Shown piece after piece: positions 14,001 through 27,216 of a stretch of DNA of 64,000 bases. Every line of letters starts with the position of its first letter. The first letter of the stretch is position 1. Under the pieces are notes generated by a model that was not told the origin of the DNA, did not search any database, and saw only the letters and a program-made list of their open reading frames with translations. The stretch is taken from assembly GCA_013399695.1 (NCBI GenBank), contig VXAU01001996.1:16803-80802 (forward strand), in the 5' to 3' direction. The stretch is from Formicarius rufipectus. Lineage: Eukaryota; Chordata; Aves; Passeriformes; Formicariidae. Made by a program: the position numbers and the translations under genes.

Positions 14001-14972
14001 GTCAAGGCGGCCATCAGTGTGATGCTTCTCAGTTCCAGCTGTAGAATTGGTCTCCAAGAGGGCAGTCTGGTGCTCAGTGTCTGGCACGAAGCACAGATGG
14101 CTAAAATCTGCTTGGCACCAGGAATTGGCACAGTAGGGTTTGGAAGTGTCAAGTTTGTTGTCTTCCAGTCACATGGACTTTGCTTGAGCAGAATGTCCAT
14201 TTGTCCTGGTCCAGCCTTCCCGCTCCTTCCCCTTTATCCCTTCAGTAAAAATTTGGCTATGAGCTTTGGCACAGCTGGGGTTCCTGGTGATTAGGCCTCA
14301 TCTAATCTCCAGAATCTGGGAGTTGGGCTCCTGTCTCAAGAGCTAGACCTCTTTGACAGCTAGGTTCTTCTCAAGAGATATGGCCACCTAATTAATTGGC
14401 ATGCTGAACTAACAGCCTGGAATTCTCCAAACAGTCCTGCTTGGGTGTCCTGCTGCAGAATATAATCTGGCAATTTGCTGGTGTCCATTACCAGGCCAGA
14501 GTGGAATCCTGCTTAGCTGGACATACCTCTAAGGAGATGAGAAAGGGCTTGAAAAAGCACAATGTATTGGTTTGGTGAGGATCTACAGTGCACACAGGTG
14601 GGTTAAAAACCCTCCAGTATGTAGAAACAATGATATCAATGAGAAGTTTCACTCTCTTCTAGTTAATTGTTTTAGCAGGAATCTACATTTTATATCCCTT
14701 GGTTATTGTCTGTACAACGTGTTTGTATCCAACATTGTCAGGCCTTCAGGATGAACCTGTTTATTGTATATTGTTTGATACTATTAAAAGGGGGGTTTAG
14801 TGTCATTATTTGCTGTGTTATGAAGATTATTTGCGTATCTGCCTGGTGCATTAGGTTGTCATTCCTCTATGGAAGTGCTTCACTGGATGTAGTAAAACTC
14901 TATTATCTGAGTCAGCCTTCCTAAATGTTTACATTTTTCATTTTGTCTTTTTTTTTCCCCTCCTTTTTTTAG
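8031..14972 (+). other. TAMM41: TAMM41 last intron, about 6.9 kb
   Basis: GT donor (gtaaga) and an acceptor preceded by a long polypyrimidine tract (14948-14972). It contains a T/G-rich low-complexity tract at 9801-9903 and a smaller one near 13036-13075. No LINE, LTR or SINE family was recognised. Open frames at 11.4-12.3 kb and 13.2-14.3 kb show no domain and overlap on both strands. Confidence 0.8.
9801..9903 (+). repeat. T/G-rich low-complexity tract
   Basis: About 100 bases of T runs separated by G, GG or GGG (such as GGTTTGGTTTTTTTTTG) in the last TAMM41 intron. Confidence 0.9.
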
Positions 14973-15049
14973 GGGCAAAGAAATCTGTAATTTACAGTAT
15001 GAAGAAACTATACAAAATGACAAAGGGTTGGTTAAGGAAGACATCTTGA
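14973..15049 (+). CDS. TAMM41: TAMM41 terminal coding exon with stop codon
   Basis: Completes the Gly codon and encodes AKKSVIYSMKKLYK, then MTKGWLRKTS, then TGA at 15047-15049. The vertebrate C-terminus is similar (from memory KKSVIYS and KGWLRKTS). This lysine-rich, aromatic-containing end fits the amphipathic membrane-binding C-terminal helix described for the Tam41/TAMM41 family. With the four upstream exons it gives about 200 residues of an enzyme usually near 320-340 residues long. Confidence 0.95.
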
Positions 15050-15320
15050 GTCTTGACATACTATGTATGGGTAAAGAAATGTTACTTTTTCTGTAAATAT
15101 TTTGCAGATGTGACTTTTCATAATTGGGAAGATTACAATGCATGTAAGAAGTCTTGTCTAGTCATTTTACTAATGAAATAGGAACTGTTTTAATGGGAGG
15201 AGGTTGGCTGGTATTGGGGAAAGGAATTCTACTCTGTAAATACTGAAATGAATTTTCCTATATACTAGGGCTCGGATTTTTAGAAATCCCGAATAAAAAG
15301 AATTGATTGTACATATGAAT
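15050..15320 (+). other. TAMM41: TAMM41 3' UTR (proximal end)
   Basis: Sequence between the stop codon and the first AATAAA at 15292-15297. The exact cleavage site is not visible. I place it some 10-30 bases past the signal. Further AATAAA motifs near 15773 and 16022 could support longer 3' UTR isoforms. Confidence 0.55.
15292..15297 (+). terminator. TAMM41: Polyadenylation signal AATAAA for TAMM41
   Basis: Canonical AATAAA hexamer 243 bases after the TAMM41 stop codon, the first one downstream of it. Its use is inferred from position only. Confidence 0.55.
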
Positions 15321-18026
15321 TAAACCCAAAGCCACTCACTGTATATGTATTACTAGCTTTATTTTCAAAAATACTCTCAGGCTCTTTCAAAATAATCAAG
15401 TTCTTTCAGGAACTTTTGCAACTGGAGAGTCCACCGAGTTTTAAGTAGATATGAAACTGTCCTCACATTTCTGCACTGACATATTCATCCTTAGAATTCT
15501 TCTGAGGATGCTCACTGGGTGCTTCTGCAGGGCAGACCTCATGGAAAGGTCAATTTTTTTCACATGTGTGACATTCTGAATCCAAAAACCTTCCACAGTG
15601 GCTTTCAGTGTGGGAAAGAGAAATGAGCAGCTTCACAGCTGTCAGATCCTTCCATAAAAATCCTTTTATGAGCCTGAGACAAAAACTGCCCAACTCATGG
15701 CTCAGCCTTGTCAGAAGTGCCAGAGTTGGAGGGAAAGTCATAATTCCATAGACCTACTTGTACAGACTTAAGAAATAAATGTTGTTTGGAAAAAGATTCT
15801 AAAAAAGCTCTTTAATGTTGGGAATATTATGAACAAAAGCACATTTTGTTTGATTCTTTGATTTTATTTTTTTTTTGGTGAAAATACTGGCCACAAAGGT
15901 GAAACTTATTCTCCTTTAAATTAACTAAACTAAAGAAAATTGGAGTTTTACATAACATGTTATGTCAATCATGCCATTAAAGAATGGACATTTCTGGCAG
16001 TTTTCCTGTGTGGTGCAATAAATTTGGAGGATCTTTTGTAAATAAAATACTTTTCACACTTACTCAAGTGAGTTTCCTAATTTGGTAAGTTGTTCTCATT
16101 AGAAGTAAATTGAGACACGATTTAATTTTATTTGTGAAAATGTCACTTCTAAAAATAATTCAATGGTAAAAATTGGAAATAAAATGTATCTTTTCTAATT
16201 AACATGTAATTTTTTTTCCTGTGTATTATAAGTAGGGTCATCTCAAGCTACATTTGATTTAGTGATCTCACTTTAAAAAATAAATTATTCGAACAAGTTG
16301 TCTGCTGATTGTTCCAGGGAGCAGTTCAAAGCATAAATTTAAGAAAGACAATGAAAAAATGTATTATTGTATATAATACAACTCATACAGACTTACTTTA
16401 ATCACAATAAAACCTTTAAATATGGATTATTTTTAAATATTTTCTTTTGAAATTTTAATCCAGAGTCAGGAAATAAATGTGTCCCTTTTAAAAAATTATT
16501 TTCTTGAAAAATATTCCTGTGAAATAGTAAAGAAATTACTATGAAACTTTCTAAGGCCATAGACAGATTCCTAACACTTTGCATTTTCCATTGGTGATTG
16601 ATGTGGAATGTGTGAGCCAAATCCCCTTCGATGTCCCTTTGCTGATATTAGAAGGCTGACCAGCCTTTTCATGGTGGCAAAGAATGTTTGTGTGGTATTG
16701 ACATTCTCTGGCCCCCCTTACTAATGTAACTGGCCCAGTTCCCCAGTTTGAAAAGTTTACCTTATCAGAAATTTAACCAGGGGATTTAAGCCACTGCTTA
16801 AATAAACTTAACTTGGGTTTTGGCTGGATTTTTTTGTTTGCATGAAGAGGTTCCTTTGTAGATAATCTAGAAGTCTTTTATACATAATATACCCAATCCA
16901 CCTTAAAATTAACCTCACATGTAGTAAGGACTTGGAGTAGTTATACCATTTTTAATATTTCAGCATAAGAGCTAGTAAAAGAAATCTGAAATCAGATGTT
17001 GACTTGCTTAGGTGTCTTCGGTGGGAAGCTCTTAAGAACAGAAAACACTGATTTCAGTGGTAGAAACAGACCCCAACAGATACAAAGCTTTTGGACAAAT
17101 GAACAGCCTGAGAAAAAGTTCAGTTTGGAGTTACGACCTTCTGAATGAAATAATTACAAGGTAAGAAGTGAGAACTGCCTGATTTAGTCACCTAATGAGA
17201 TGACAGCTTTGATTAGTTTGTCCCAAATGAAATACTGTGTAGGGAACGCATGGGCAGCAGCATAGACTTTTACACCAATACTTTAGTGTTAGCAAATTCT
17301 TAGTAGGGTCCAGGGTAGTATTTGGGGAGCAAAAGAAGGAGGGAAATCCTCATCTGTGAAAGTCTTAGGATACAAAAAAACCCCAGAAACTGGATTTGAC
17401 AGTGCATAAGTTATCCTTGTAGGAGACAGGACAATTTCAAACATCCCTCTGCATAAGCAGGTAGCAAAAGTACTTATTTGTTTAAATGTAGCTGAAGGAC
17501 ACACTTTCTGGCTTTCTTTTGTCAATTTGTTTATTTTCATTTAAGGCTGTGTGGGAAGGGGTCTAAGAGGGCCTTTGCTCCTTCCAAAGCAGAGGATGCT
17601 GACCATTGGTGGTCCTTGGCAGATTCAGAGAGATCATTCCTAGTGAAGCTGTATTTTTCTGTGTGAACTCTGTTCCTCTAGTCAAGTTTTGAAACATTGA
17701 TACTGTAAGCAGAAAAACAGAGTTTTTATGTTTTTAAGAAGTGCCAGTTGCTGCACACTGGATTGTTAGAAATCGATTCCATGTACTGAATACATTACCA
17801 GATAATTAAACCTAACAACTAAAATGCTATTCCAAGTTTTGCCTCATTTATTTCCTCTTTGTAAATGAAAATTTACTCCATTTTTGTGATCCTCATAATT
17901 CCCTCAAACATGCAGACTTGACTAGGTATTGCACAGAAATGTACAAGCTGACAGAAAACAAAAGGACATCTGTTGTGCACAGATGGAGCTCAAAGTTTTC
18001 CATGGAATAAACAATATGACCAAATT

Positions 18027-18042
18027 AAAAAAAAAAAAAAAA
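18027..18042 (+). repeat. A16 tract preceded by AATAAA
   Basis: Sixteen consecutive A with an AATAAA at 18006-18011, 15 bases upstream. The arrangement resembles the 3' end of a retrocopied mRNA, but the DNA upstream matches nothing I recognise. A chance A-rich tract is equally possible. Confidence 0.5.
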
Positions 18043-21000
18043 GGCAGTGGCAAAACTAGACACTCATGTCTTAAGGAGCTCATTCCTTCCTCCTGTAATA
18101 GTGGAATATAGTGAAGTTTTAAATGATGAGCCATTCTGGAGAGTAATATCATTTACCAAACCATCCTGACCAACCTGTGCACTTTTTTCTTCTGTTTCCT
18201 TAACACAAAAAGGTGAGACTGGGGCTTTTTGTCCTGGTTAAATAACAGCACCACAGGACAGGAAACCACTGGATCATAAATTGTAACTGCTTCAAACACT
18301 GGTTGAGAGGGATCATGTGTTATAAGGTTGCCCAACTTCTGGTTGAAAATTCCTATTAGAGCATTTAATCATGCCTGACTTAAAATGCATAGGTTAGTAC
18401 TATTGTTGAATAGGGATGCCATTCCTTTTTGAGATAATGACAACATAGAGCTTGGCTTGAATCTGCAGGAGTAAAAAAAATTGTACAAGTCTGTGATGTA
18501 GAGAGTTGTACAGTACAGTTGGATGTAGCTGACTCCCTCCTGGGATATGGCTGCCATGTAAGTAATGGGTGGATTCTAACAGCTCATTGAATCCCTCTGG
18601 TGATTTTTGTTACCTTTGTGGCCGTTTTCATTCTGTTGTGAGAGGGTACATTGGAGATATGTGTGCACCAGGACTTTAAATAGAATATCCTGTGGGGATA
18701 CTTTGTATCTTGAGACATTCAGTGTTTCTCCTTCCCTGCAGTTTCTCGCCTATTGGTAAGTTTCGGGATGAGCAGCAGTTAAAGCTGGAATATTTAATAA
18801 CGAGATGCACTTGTAACTCTGGGGAAGCATTTGAAAGTGCAGCCTTCTTTTAAAAGCCCTTAGCATTACGATCAAGCATAATGTGCTGAACATTTAAGTG
18901 TTAAAAGTATTAAAAGTGGTTTTGGTGTTTCAGAAGGTCCTTGCTCCTGAAATGGTGGTTCAAAACAAGGCAAAGACAAGTCTGTGATATGAGAATGAGT
19001 TGGCCTCACTCCTGCAGTGAAACAGCAGATTCCATCCTTCACCTTGCTTGCTGAGCAAGGGCATTTATTCAAGAAATAATGTTCTCCTAGGCAAAAAAAG
19101 GTAAAGAACTGCTTGCTGTCTCAGAGCTAGTGAACCATGTTTGTGTGCAGCAGATACTGTGTGACATCAGGTCCTCCCAACCCTTGCGCTGTTTGTCCTG
19201 CTGCCGTATATTGCTCAGCCCTTCTCCAGGTGTTACTTTACTGCACTTTGCCTGTAATCTGAGCTGGCCATGTTTGTCTTACATTGCTGGATACCCAGAG
19301 CATATCTTGATTTGGCTTTATGAACTTTCTTTGTGTACAGAACTATCATGGGTCATTTCTTGCTCAATTGAAGAGAGTTTTGCAAATCCCAGTTTAATAG
19401 TTCCTAGTTCACTTCATCTGTTGATACACTGCCAGTATCCAAGTCTGTGCACTAAAGCTTTGTGAGACTGAAGTCCTTCCTCATCATCCATATAGGCTGA
19501 TATCATCCATCTTCAACTGTATTCTGTTCTGTAAATCATTTATCTCTGTGCCTTTTAAGAAATGGCCTACCTTTACCCTTGGGGCCTTTGGTCTTGAATG
19601 TATTTATTTTTTTGGCAGAGTGCCACAAACAAATCATAGCCCTAAGCAGCTTAGTCTGGGCTCCTCTCGATTGTTAAAGGAGAATACTTGGTGCAGTTGC
19701 TATATAAGACTTCTAAGAGAGATTGATTTCAGACTTGTTTGTTGTCTTTGAAGTTCCTTAACGGTATGTAGAAATGATTTCTTATGGTTGTACAGCTGTA
19801 ATCCACTGAAATAACTCATGATTGTTGAATGGGAAGTTGGTCCATGGGAATATGTTATTAACTCTTAATGAAGTGTGTTTGTTCTTTCACAAAAAGTAGG
19901 CACTTTAGCTTTTCATTTGATTTGTAACTTTCCTCTTTATACCTTCCTGCTCCATTTCCATATTGGTTTATTGTTTCTTTTCTTGACTTAATTCTCAAGC
20001 CTTTCATTCTGTTCTTCAGACATCCCTCATTTCTGGTTTGCCTGTTCCACTATCAATATTGTTTTATGCTTCTAGTCCCTTTTCCTGTAACAGTGCTTTC
20101 ATTAAATGCAACCAGGCAGATGATTTATTTCTGATGCCTTAAAAGGATTCTTTATAATGAAGAGCCTGGATGCAACCAAACCACTAAGGATTTTCATAGG
20201 TGAGTCAGCAGCATGGGCCTGGCTGCCTTTGAGACTCACAGTGCCAGTGAAGTGTGGAACTGTCTCATGCTTCAGAGGGAATGAACTAGATGACAGTGGG
20301 AAAGCAGAATTTGACTGGATACATTACCATAGATTCTGGTTTCCACTTTTTTGTTAACTTGCCTGCTGTTGTGAGCAGTTAGTCTGCTCCTAAACTTTGC
20401 ATCGGGCAGTGCACAAAGATTAAGGACAGAGTGTAATGACCTCTTCCATCAGCATGTGTCGGATGTGTTCTTTATCACTTGCACATTTCCCATTTTCCAA
20501 CTGTTTAAGGAGTGATTTTCTCCAAGTGGTTGGCTATAGGACCCCTCAAATACCACCTGTATTGAGTGCACCTGTCTCTGCTTTAACCGCAGATCATGTA
20601 TTTCTCACCTGTGCTTCAGGGAGGCTTCTCTTTAGGTTTGGTTGACCTTCAGTGTCAGGGAATCAGACCAACAGATGGAGAATAACAGCTGCAATCTCAT
20701 CATAAACAAGGTGCCTGTAGGTCAGCACACAGTTGAGCAAGTGGGATTGCTTTCTGTTAGAGGGATGCACTTTGAAGTATTCCAGAGCTTCCTGATGTTT
20801 GCAACAAAAATCTGTGCCAGATTGGGAAGATAAAGATCGAGATAGAAGCCAGTATTCCTGGATGGTTTAGAGAATTTGTTCTCCACATTGAGGTGGTAGT
20901 ACTACAGCCTGTTCTGACTTGGGAAACTTCAGAATAAACATAGCCCTTGGTAAGCATCCACTGAAGGGGGATCCAAGCAGGGTTGTGACTCATGCCTTTT

Positions 21001-21334
21001 CCCAGCAATTAATTTAAAAATAGAATTGACATTGAAATATGCTTTGAGGGTCAGAATGTCAGGTCAGTGTGTATCTGATAGTTTTTCATTGGTAAGGTGT
21101 TGGCAGAGGACAAAGTATTCCTCATTTTCAAATTCAGTTCTGCTGGCTATTTTGATAATTGTGCACACTTTTCTTCTGAAAAATTGAAGGTACTGCAGTT
21201 GCAAAGACAATACTCTGAACTGACTGAAACTTCATGCAAGTGTAATGGCTGTAGATGATTTCTCATTTTAAATTTGAATAGAATTCGATTCTTGGGAGTT
21301 TCCAACCACAAGGGACTGTCTTTAAAAACAACCA

Positions 21335-21346
21335 CCCCCCCCCCCC
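21335..21346. repeat. C12 homopolymer
   Basis: Twelve consecutive C on the + strand (G12 on the - strand), flanked by A/C-rich sequence. Simple repeat, likely to be length-variable. Confidence 0.9.
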
Positions 21347-22392
21347 ACCAAAACTGGTCATAACACTCTGTCTTCACCTGCCTGCATTGTACTGTGAGAC
21401 ATTCTTTGAAAGACTTGAGCCTTATGTTTAAAATATCTACCCTACTAATTAAAAAAGCCTAGTAAATTGTAAAATATCTCATTTATTGAATTAGTTTGTA
21501 TTACTTTTCTACATGGAATCTATCTAACTCTATGGAATACTTGGTCAATTTGAAAGGTTCTTTTCCAACACAGAGGACTATTTTTTTAATCTTTGCCTCC
21601 TGCCAAAGCTTCTCCAAACCTCTTACTGTAAAATTAGTAGTGAAGCACAAGAGGGGGGACATTCAGTGGTTTTCTTTTGTTTATGGCTTTGGATTTTTCT
21701 TTTAATGTTGCCATCTTCAAGTTGTCTTGCTCTTAGCAATGGTGAAATGTCTGGCTCACTCCTTGTAGGCGACAGTATTGAGAGCCAGGAGGTTTTTAGC
21801 TCCTTAGAATGTTTCAATAAGTGGTGCAGGAGAGAGGGCAGAGCTGACATAAAACAGCCTACCGATGTCTGTCTCATTATATTGTCACAGTTCTTTGGCA
21901 TTACAGCCTGAGGCAAGGCTTTTTAAAACCAAATTATTTTCACAATAAATTCTAGACAGTCTCGTTTTTTTGGTTTGTTTGTTTGTTTTTTTATCTGTTT
22001 CTTCTCCCCTTGTTGCCTCCCAAATGTGGTGTTAGGGCATACATGCTAGATGGGGAGACTGTGCACATTATGCACGCTTCTGGTTAACTCTGAGCCTGCA
22101 TCCTTGGGCAAGCAGAATACCGAACAATTTCATAGTTTGAAGGTGACTTTATGCAGACAACAGTATATGATGAAATACATCAGTGTGTTTTAAATTCTTA
22201 CAACATTTTAAAGTGGATTATATTTAAGGGTGGTACTTGTACAGATGCTTTTAAGGTAAAGTTATGTTTTCTTCTGCTTTACTTTTTGTTGTTTAAAGAA
22301 TGTCTCCTCTGTTTCTTGTCTGTATTTTATTTGTGACTAATTTCAGCAAGATTTTCTTTTCAGTATCAAATTGAAAGTGTGTTATTTGTATT

Positions 22393-22480
22393 ATAGAATC
22401 ATAGAATCATTTAAGATGGAAAAGACCTCCAAGATTCTTGAGTCCAACCTTTGACCAATACGGTGTGATTCTATGACACA
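22393..22480 (-). mobile_element. CR1 LINE 3'-end fragment
   Basis: The start reads TAGAATCATAGAATCA, followed by AAGACCTCCAAGATTCTTGA and GTCCAACCTTTGACC. This is the reverse complement of the typical avian CR1 3' end (ATTCTATGATTCTA tail, GGTCTTTTCC and TTGGACT motifs). CR1 is the dominant bird non-LTR retrotransposon and its copies are nearly always 5'-truncated. The 5' boundary is approximate, since the sequence past about 22480 stops resembling CR1. Confidence 0.85.
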
Positions 22481-22892
22481 TCTTTGAGCTGAGAGATGGA
22501 TATTCCAAAGGACCTAGACAGTCTCCTCATGCCCAGTTCTTTAGGCAGGCATGTTACTCTTATCCAGTCACCTATTGCTAGTTTAGAAAAAAATCCAGGC
22601 AACTAAAGAACCTTTTCTTATAGCCTGGAAATACATGGAAATTATGTATTTTGCAATGAATTAGTATGGAAACTCTGAAAATAGGTTTGCATCTAATCAC
22701 AAACTGCAATGTGGCTGTGATTTTAATGATCCCAATGGCACTACAGTTCCTCTTGTCCTTTGTAAAAGATACAAATCTAATAGGAAATTAAATCTGTTAT
22801 ATGTATGGTTTGCTGCACAAGAAAAACATCCACAGTTGTCGGATATTTGCAAGAACAAGGACATATTATGAGCACTCAAGACATTCTGAGCT

Positions 22893-23289
22893 TGTAAGAC
22901 AATGCAGCTGTGTAGCAAAACCTTGAATGTTAGTTCTAAAAAGATACAAGAGAGAAAACTGCAGATGGGAAATATGTCTGAACTTGCAAAAATAAAGGAA
23001 CAAAGAAGAACCTTTGTGACAAGAGAACCGTGCAGGAGGAGGAACAGCAGTTCGCATGAACAAGTAACTTTAGCCAATAATAAAGCAAAACGCGTGGAAA
23101 GTAGGTGGTAGCCAATAAGCGCTTGATGTATGTGTGATACTGATGCTCTAAATGTATAAAACAAGTTTTGTAAGCAATAAGTGGGCATTAGCCTGAAATC
23201 ATATTGGTCATTGTGCTGTGTCCGATTTCCTGCTAATTCTGCACACAATAAAGAGGTTGCTTTGAATATTTACCTATATCTGTGTAGCA
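22893..23289 (+). mobile_element. Probable solo LTR of an avian endogenous retrovirus (K-type-like)
   Basis: The block shows LTR organisation on the + strand. It begins TGTAAGACAATGC, has CCAAT-containing sequence near 23054 and 23112, and a TATAAAA at 23155-23161. AATAAA follows at 23247-23252, about 90 bases after the TATA box, with a short pyrimidine-rich stretch beyond. The spacing fits a short R region. It resembles bird ERVK LTRs as I recall them. No gag, pol or env frame is adjacent, so it looks like a solo LTR. The ends and a target-site duplication are not certain. The 183-codon minus-strand open frame over it is a chance frame. Confidence 0.5.
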
Positions 23290-26200
23290 CTGATTATAGT
23301 AACCTTTCTTGTACAATGAAATTGTCATTTGGAATCTTGCTGTGAACTACTTGTGGTCTTTTTGTAAGTGTTTAACAAAACTGTGACAAATTACAACCAG
23401 TGGGTGTGACCAAATGTTGCTTTTAATTTGTTAATCTGACACCTTTATTTTAAACTTTTTTTTTTCTTGGCTATCTTCATCTTATGGGAACCTCCATAGG
23501 GTGTAATCTTTCCTAGAACAAAGCAAGCAAAAAGTACGTGTGTTTAAATGTTCTGAAAGAACAGAGTTAATGGCGTTCGTATTTGTGTGAGTCTGAAAGT
23601 GTGTCATTGTTTGAAGATTATGCTGCTGTTATGACCCTGCTCCAACTGACATTATACTGTCTCTTTTAATCTTCCTTTGGATGATGGGGCAGACAATTAT
23701 GAAGAGGGCAAGCTTTGTCTTGAAGCAGGTAATAAATAACCAACTCCATCATCTTACCATTTGGACCAACTTGTCTGTCTGGAATTACTGCAATTTAGCA
23801 CATTATGGTCTAATGAAATAATAAACTACCTTAAGTTAAAGTGTCTCTTTAACTCTTTATGTTCTACAGTATTTTAGGTGTGTTTTTATATAAGGTAGCT
23901 TTGAGTTGAGGTGCAATGAATCTAGATTTTTGCAAGGAAGAGTTAGATTCAGAATTTCGGAGTGTTAATATTGGAGAAAATATGTTTGTTTCTGCTGCTG
24001 CATAATTTATGTGTGATAAAATGTGTTTTGAATATGATTGTAAAAGCTGCTGTCACTTGGTGTAAAATCACCCTGTTTTATTAAAAGACAGTGTGGATAT
24101 ATGGAAATGTGCACTGTAGTCATACTGACAGAGATTGTGAAGCAATGACATGCCTTATTAAGCTGACAAATAATGGTGTTTTATGATAGCTTTGGGAAAC
24201 GTGTATGCTTTTGGCACCAACTTAATCATCTCTGTGCAGAGTTTAGTATGTCTTGGGCTTCTCTTCAGACTCAAGGTAACTACATGCATTCTTGACTGTT
24301 GTAACAGAAATAACTGTATTGTTGCTGTTTGAAGAACAAAATGAGATTACATTAAGAAACTGGAAGAACTTCCATAAATTCCTCTCTTACATGCAGTGAT
24401 ACCAGCTGGCCAGTTACTTCCTTAGATGGGCACCAAAAAAAAAGAAACCACACTCTAACTCTACACTCTAGCTCTACACTTGTATTGTTGACTGAAGCAA
24501 CACACAACGTGTCCCCTCCTGCTACTCTTAGAAGCTGAAATCACTCAAAAATAATTTACCAGACTAGATTGGTGTCCCTTTGCACATGGAGCACCTGTGG
24601 CTGGTAAACAGTGCAGTCTTTTACAATGGTGAGACTATGGCTGCTGGGACCCACATGGAGGGAGATACTTGCCCAAGGCATTATTAAAAAATTCTTATTA
24701 TGGTGGAAACGTTTTGTTTTCTTGGTTGGTCATGGAAGAGATGTTAGGCTTACTTTCAGTAATAATTACAAGATTAATGGTTGAGTAGGGTCTGAAGAAC
24801 TAGGCCATCAGGTCTCCCTGCAGACTGTAGTTGCACTTCCTAGTATACATTTTTCCTCCCTCTGGTTTCAGGTCTTTTCCTCTTTCCAGACTAAAAAGAA
24901 GAAAAAAGTGTTAAAACAAGTTGTGAAACAGTGGTAGCTCTCAAAACATGCTTAGAAATTACCTGGCAGTTTTTGTTTCTTGTCAATTACTGACATCTTT
25001 CTGTGACACTGTGCTAAAACACTGTTTGACAAGTTGAGTGGGCCTAGGGGATGTGGCAAATCTCTGCCTTTCTAGCACATCCACAGCAGGAGAAATTGGG
25101 AGATGTTGATTCTGCAGCACCTGAGATGCACTGGCATTAATAATCCTGGCTCACTCTCAGAGGGGTTAAATCTTCTGTTACAGTGGCCATACTGTATGGA
25201 GAATGTGACTAATTTTTGGTGATTAATACACATTTGGAACAGGAGTGGCAACTGGAGTCTGTCCTAGGATTTGCATCATACCTCAGGTGCCTTACCTCGG
25301 TTCCTGTGCTTGGGCTGAAGCACTGCTTTTGGTACAGTTCAGCTGGGAAGCCTCAACTGTCCAATCACTTTTGGAGTTTCGGTGAAGTATATTTTTGCTG
25401 GTATCTGAGTCAGCAAAGAGCCTTTGATATCATTCCGTTAGAAAGTACTTGCTAAATGAAGAACAAATTTTATCACCTGAACAAAACAAAATATGTTTCA
25501 TCAGCCAAGACTGGCTTTGCTTTACTAGTTTGTGAACTTGCCTTTTGAGCAGCTTTGCTGAGCATTAGCATGTGTTGAGTTCAGCATTTTCAACAAGGTT
25601 TTCTTATGCTGCTTTCAAGGATTTCCAGCATTTGACAACTTGCACTTAATTTTTTTGGTTTTAACAAGTGTTGACATCTCACTTCAGTGGGCAAGTCTGT
25701 CTATCTGTACCAGCAGTGTCCGTACAGTAATGCACAGGGTCACTGTTCCCAGCAAGCTGATGTTCCTCAGACTCTTTGGATGTTTAATAAATAATCCTGT
25801 TTTAAAACTTTTGCTGGGAGCTGTAATAGTGTATCCAAAGGATCAAAAGCTGTTTTGACCTTTCCTTTTTCAAGCTCCTCATCCCAGGAGCTCTGTCTTG
25901 TTAAACAAAGAAACCCTTCCTACCTATTCCCTCCAGCAGTTATAAACAGGAGTGGCAGACTTTCTTCTCAAAGATACATATTAAAAAGTCTTGTAATTAT
26001 TCTGCAGCCATTAATTCTCATGATATGTACCAATGTTTAGTTCAGATCTTTTCCCAGTGCCTGTGTTTTTGTTTTTGATATTTAATGAGCTTTTTGTCTG
26101 GTATCTTTCTTTTCTCAAATAAATTTTACATTACTATTTTGACTGCTATTTTTTCAAGTATTGGATTACCAAACTTCTGTCCTTGTTAGCTGGTAATGAA

Positions 26201-27216
26201 AATATTCTCCAGTAGTCTATTAATACAATATCAATTTTTTTAAAATTATAAATATTACCATGTATTGTTATAAATGTCATAGATGAAAGTTTTAAAATAT
26301 GTATAAAAATGTGTTTATGATTGTTATGAGACTATATGCCTTTCAGTTTTTTAGCTACTGAAATGGTTCTACTAGATATAAGTGTGTGGAGTCTAAATCT
26401 GGATTTCATTTAATGTTTGGAATGCATTTTTGGCTAGCTCTTGGTGGCCCAGAGATCTCATGACCTGTCCTTGCAAGGATATGAAAATACTCCAGTGTCA
26501 GCTATTCTTGCATGATTGTGATAGACTTTTAAATGGGAACTGGACAGCACAGACCTATCATGGGCTCTGAAGCTTTCAAGGAATCCAAGTGCAGGGTGTG
26601 TGGGTTCATTCCCGGCCGTTCCTGTTGGTGCAGCCTCCCACACTGCTGGGCTGGGCTGGGCTGGGCTGGGCTGGGCTGCTGCTTTGGCTGCACCTCTGGC
26701 TACATGTGGGAGCTGTGCTCTCTCCACCATTTCATGCATAAATCCCAGTTTCAGGATCTAAAATAAACCCTGCTGTGCCTTGGTATTTTTTTTTCCCCTT
26801 GAGAAAATACAGACAGTTGTTCAGCCATTTATATACTTACGCATTCATTATATTAGTAAGTATGTCTGTCACATGGAGAAGCTGGGTAATAGAAATACCA
26901 CAAGCAGAATTCCACTGACACACTCTACTTCTGTTGCTTTGTGCTCTTTTTGGGTTCCACTGCAAATCTGCAGCCCTAAGACTGTGGGGCTCAGGTTGAT
27001 ATGAAGTTGTGTCAGGGGAGAGTGCCTGCCCCAGCTCGTGTTGCAGGCGTGGCTGCAGTGCCACGTTTGTGTCGTTCGGTGGCAGAGAGGAAAAGGGGAG
27101 GTCTTCCCCTGGTGCTCTGACCTACCTGGGCTCCCAGGATTGCTCAACAACCTGACATTATTGCTTTGCTGTTTGTTGTTTTTCCTTAATATTAATTTGA
27201 GATGTTACACTTGAGA
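23290..27216. other. Intergenic DNA between TAMM41 and VGLL4, second part
   Basis: AT-rich DNA with no recognised gene. It includes a (CTGGG)n minisatellite at 26646-26675. Open frames on both strands at 25.2-27.1 kb are unsupported by domain, codon pattern or splice context. Confidence 0.6.
26646..26675. repeat. (CTGGG)6 minisatellite
   Basis: Six perfect tandem copies of CTGGG, followed by CTGCT. The + strand has regularly spaced GGG runs and so has quadruplex potential. It is likely length-polymorphic. Confidence 0.9.

Larger units (their letters stand above)
15321..22392. other. Intergenic DNA between TAMM41 and VGLL4, first part
   Basis: AT-rich sequence with no recognised gene. It contains a perfect 16-base palindrome at 15950-15965, an A-run at 18027-18042 and a C-run at 21335-21346. 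A T/G-rich tract lies near 21964-21993. Open frames here, such as 19130-19465 on + and 21623-21916 on -, show no domain or splice structure that I recognise. Confidence 0.6.

Noticed and set aside
22697..23248. 183-codon minus-strand open frame
   Set aside because: It lies over a probable LTR, shows no domain, is Leu/Ser/Cys-rich low complexity and has no splice or promoter context on that strand.
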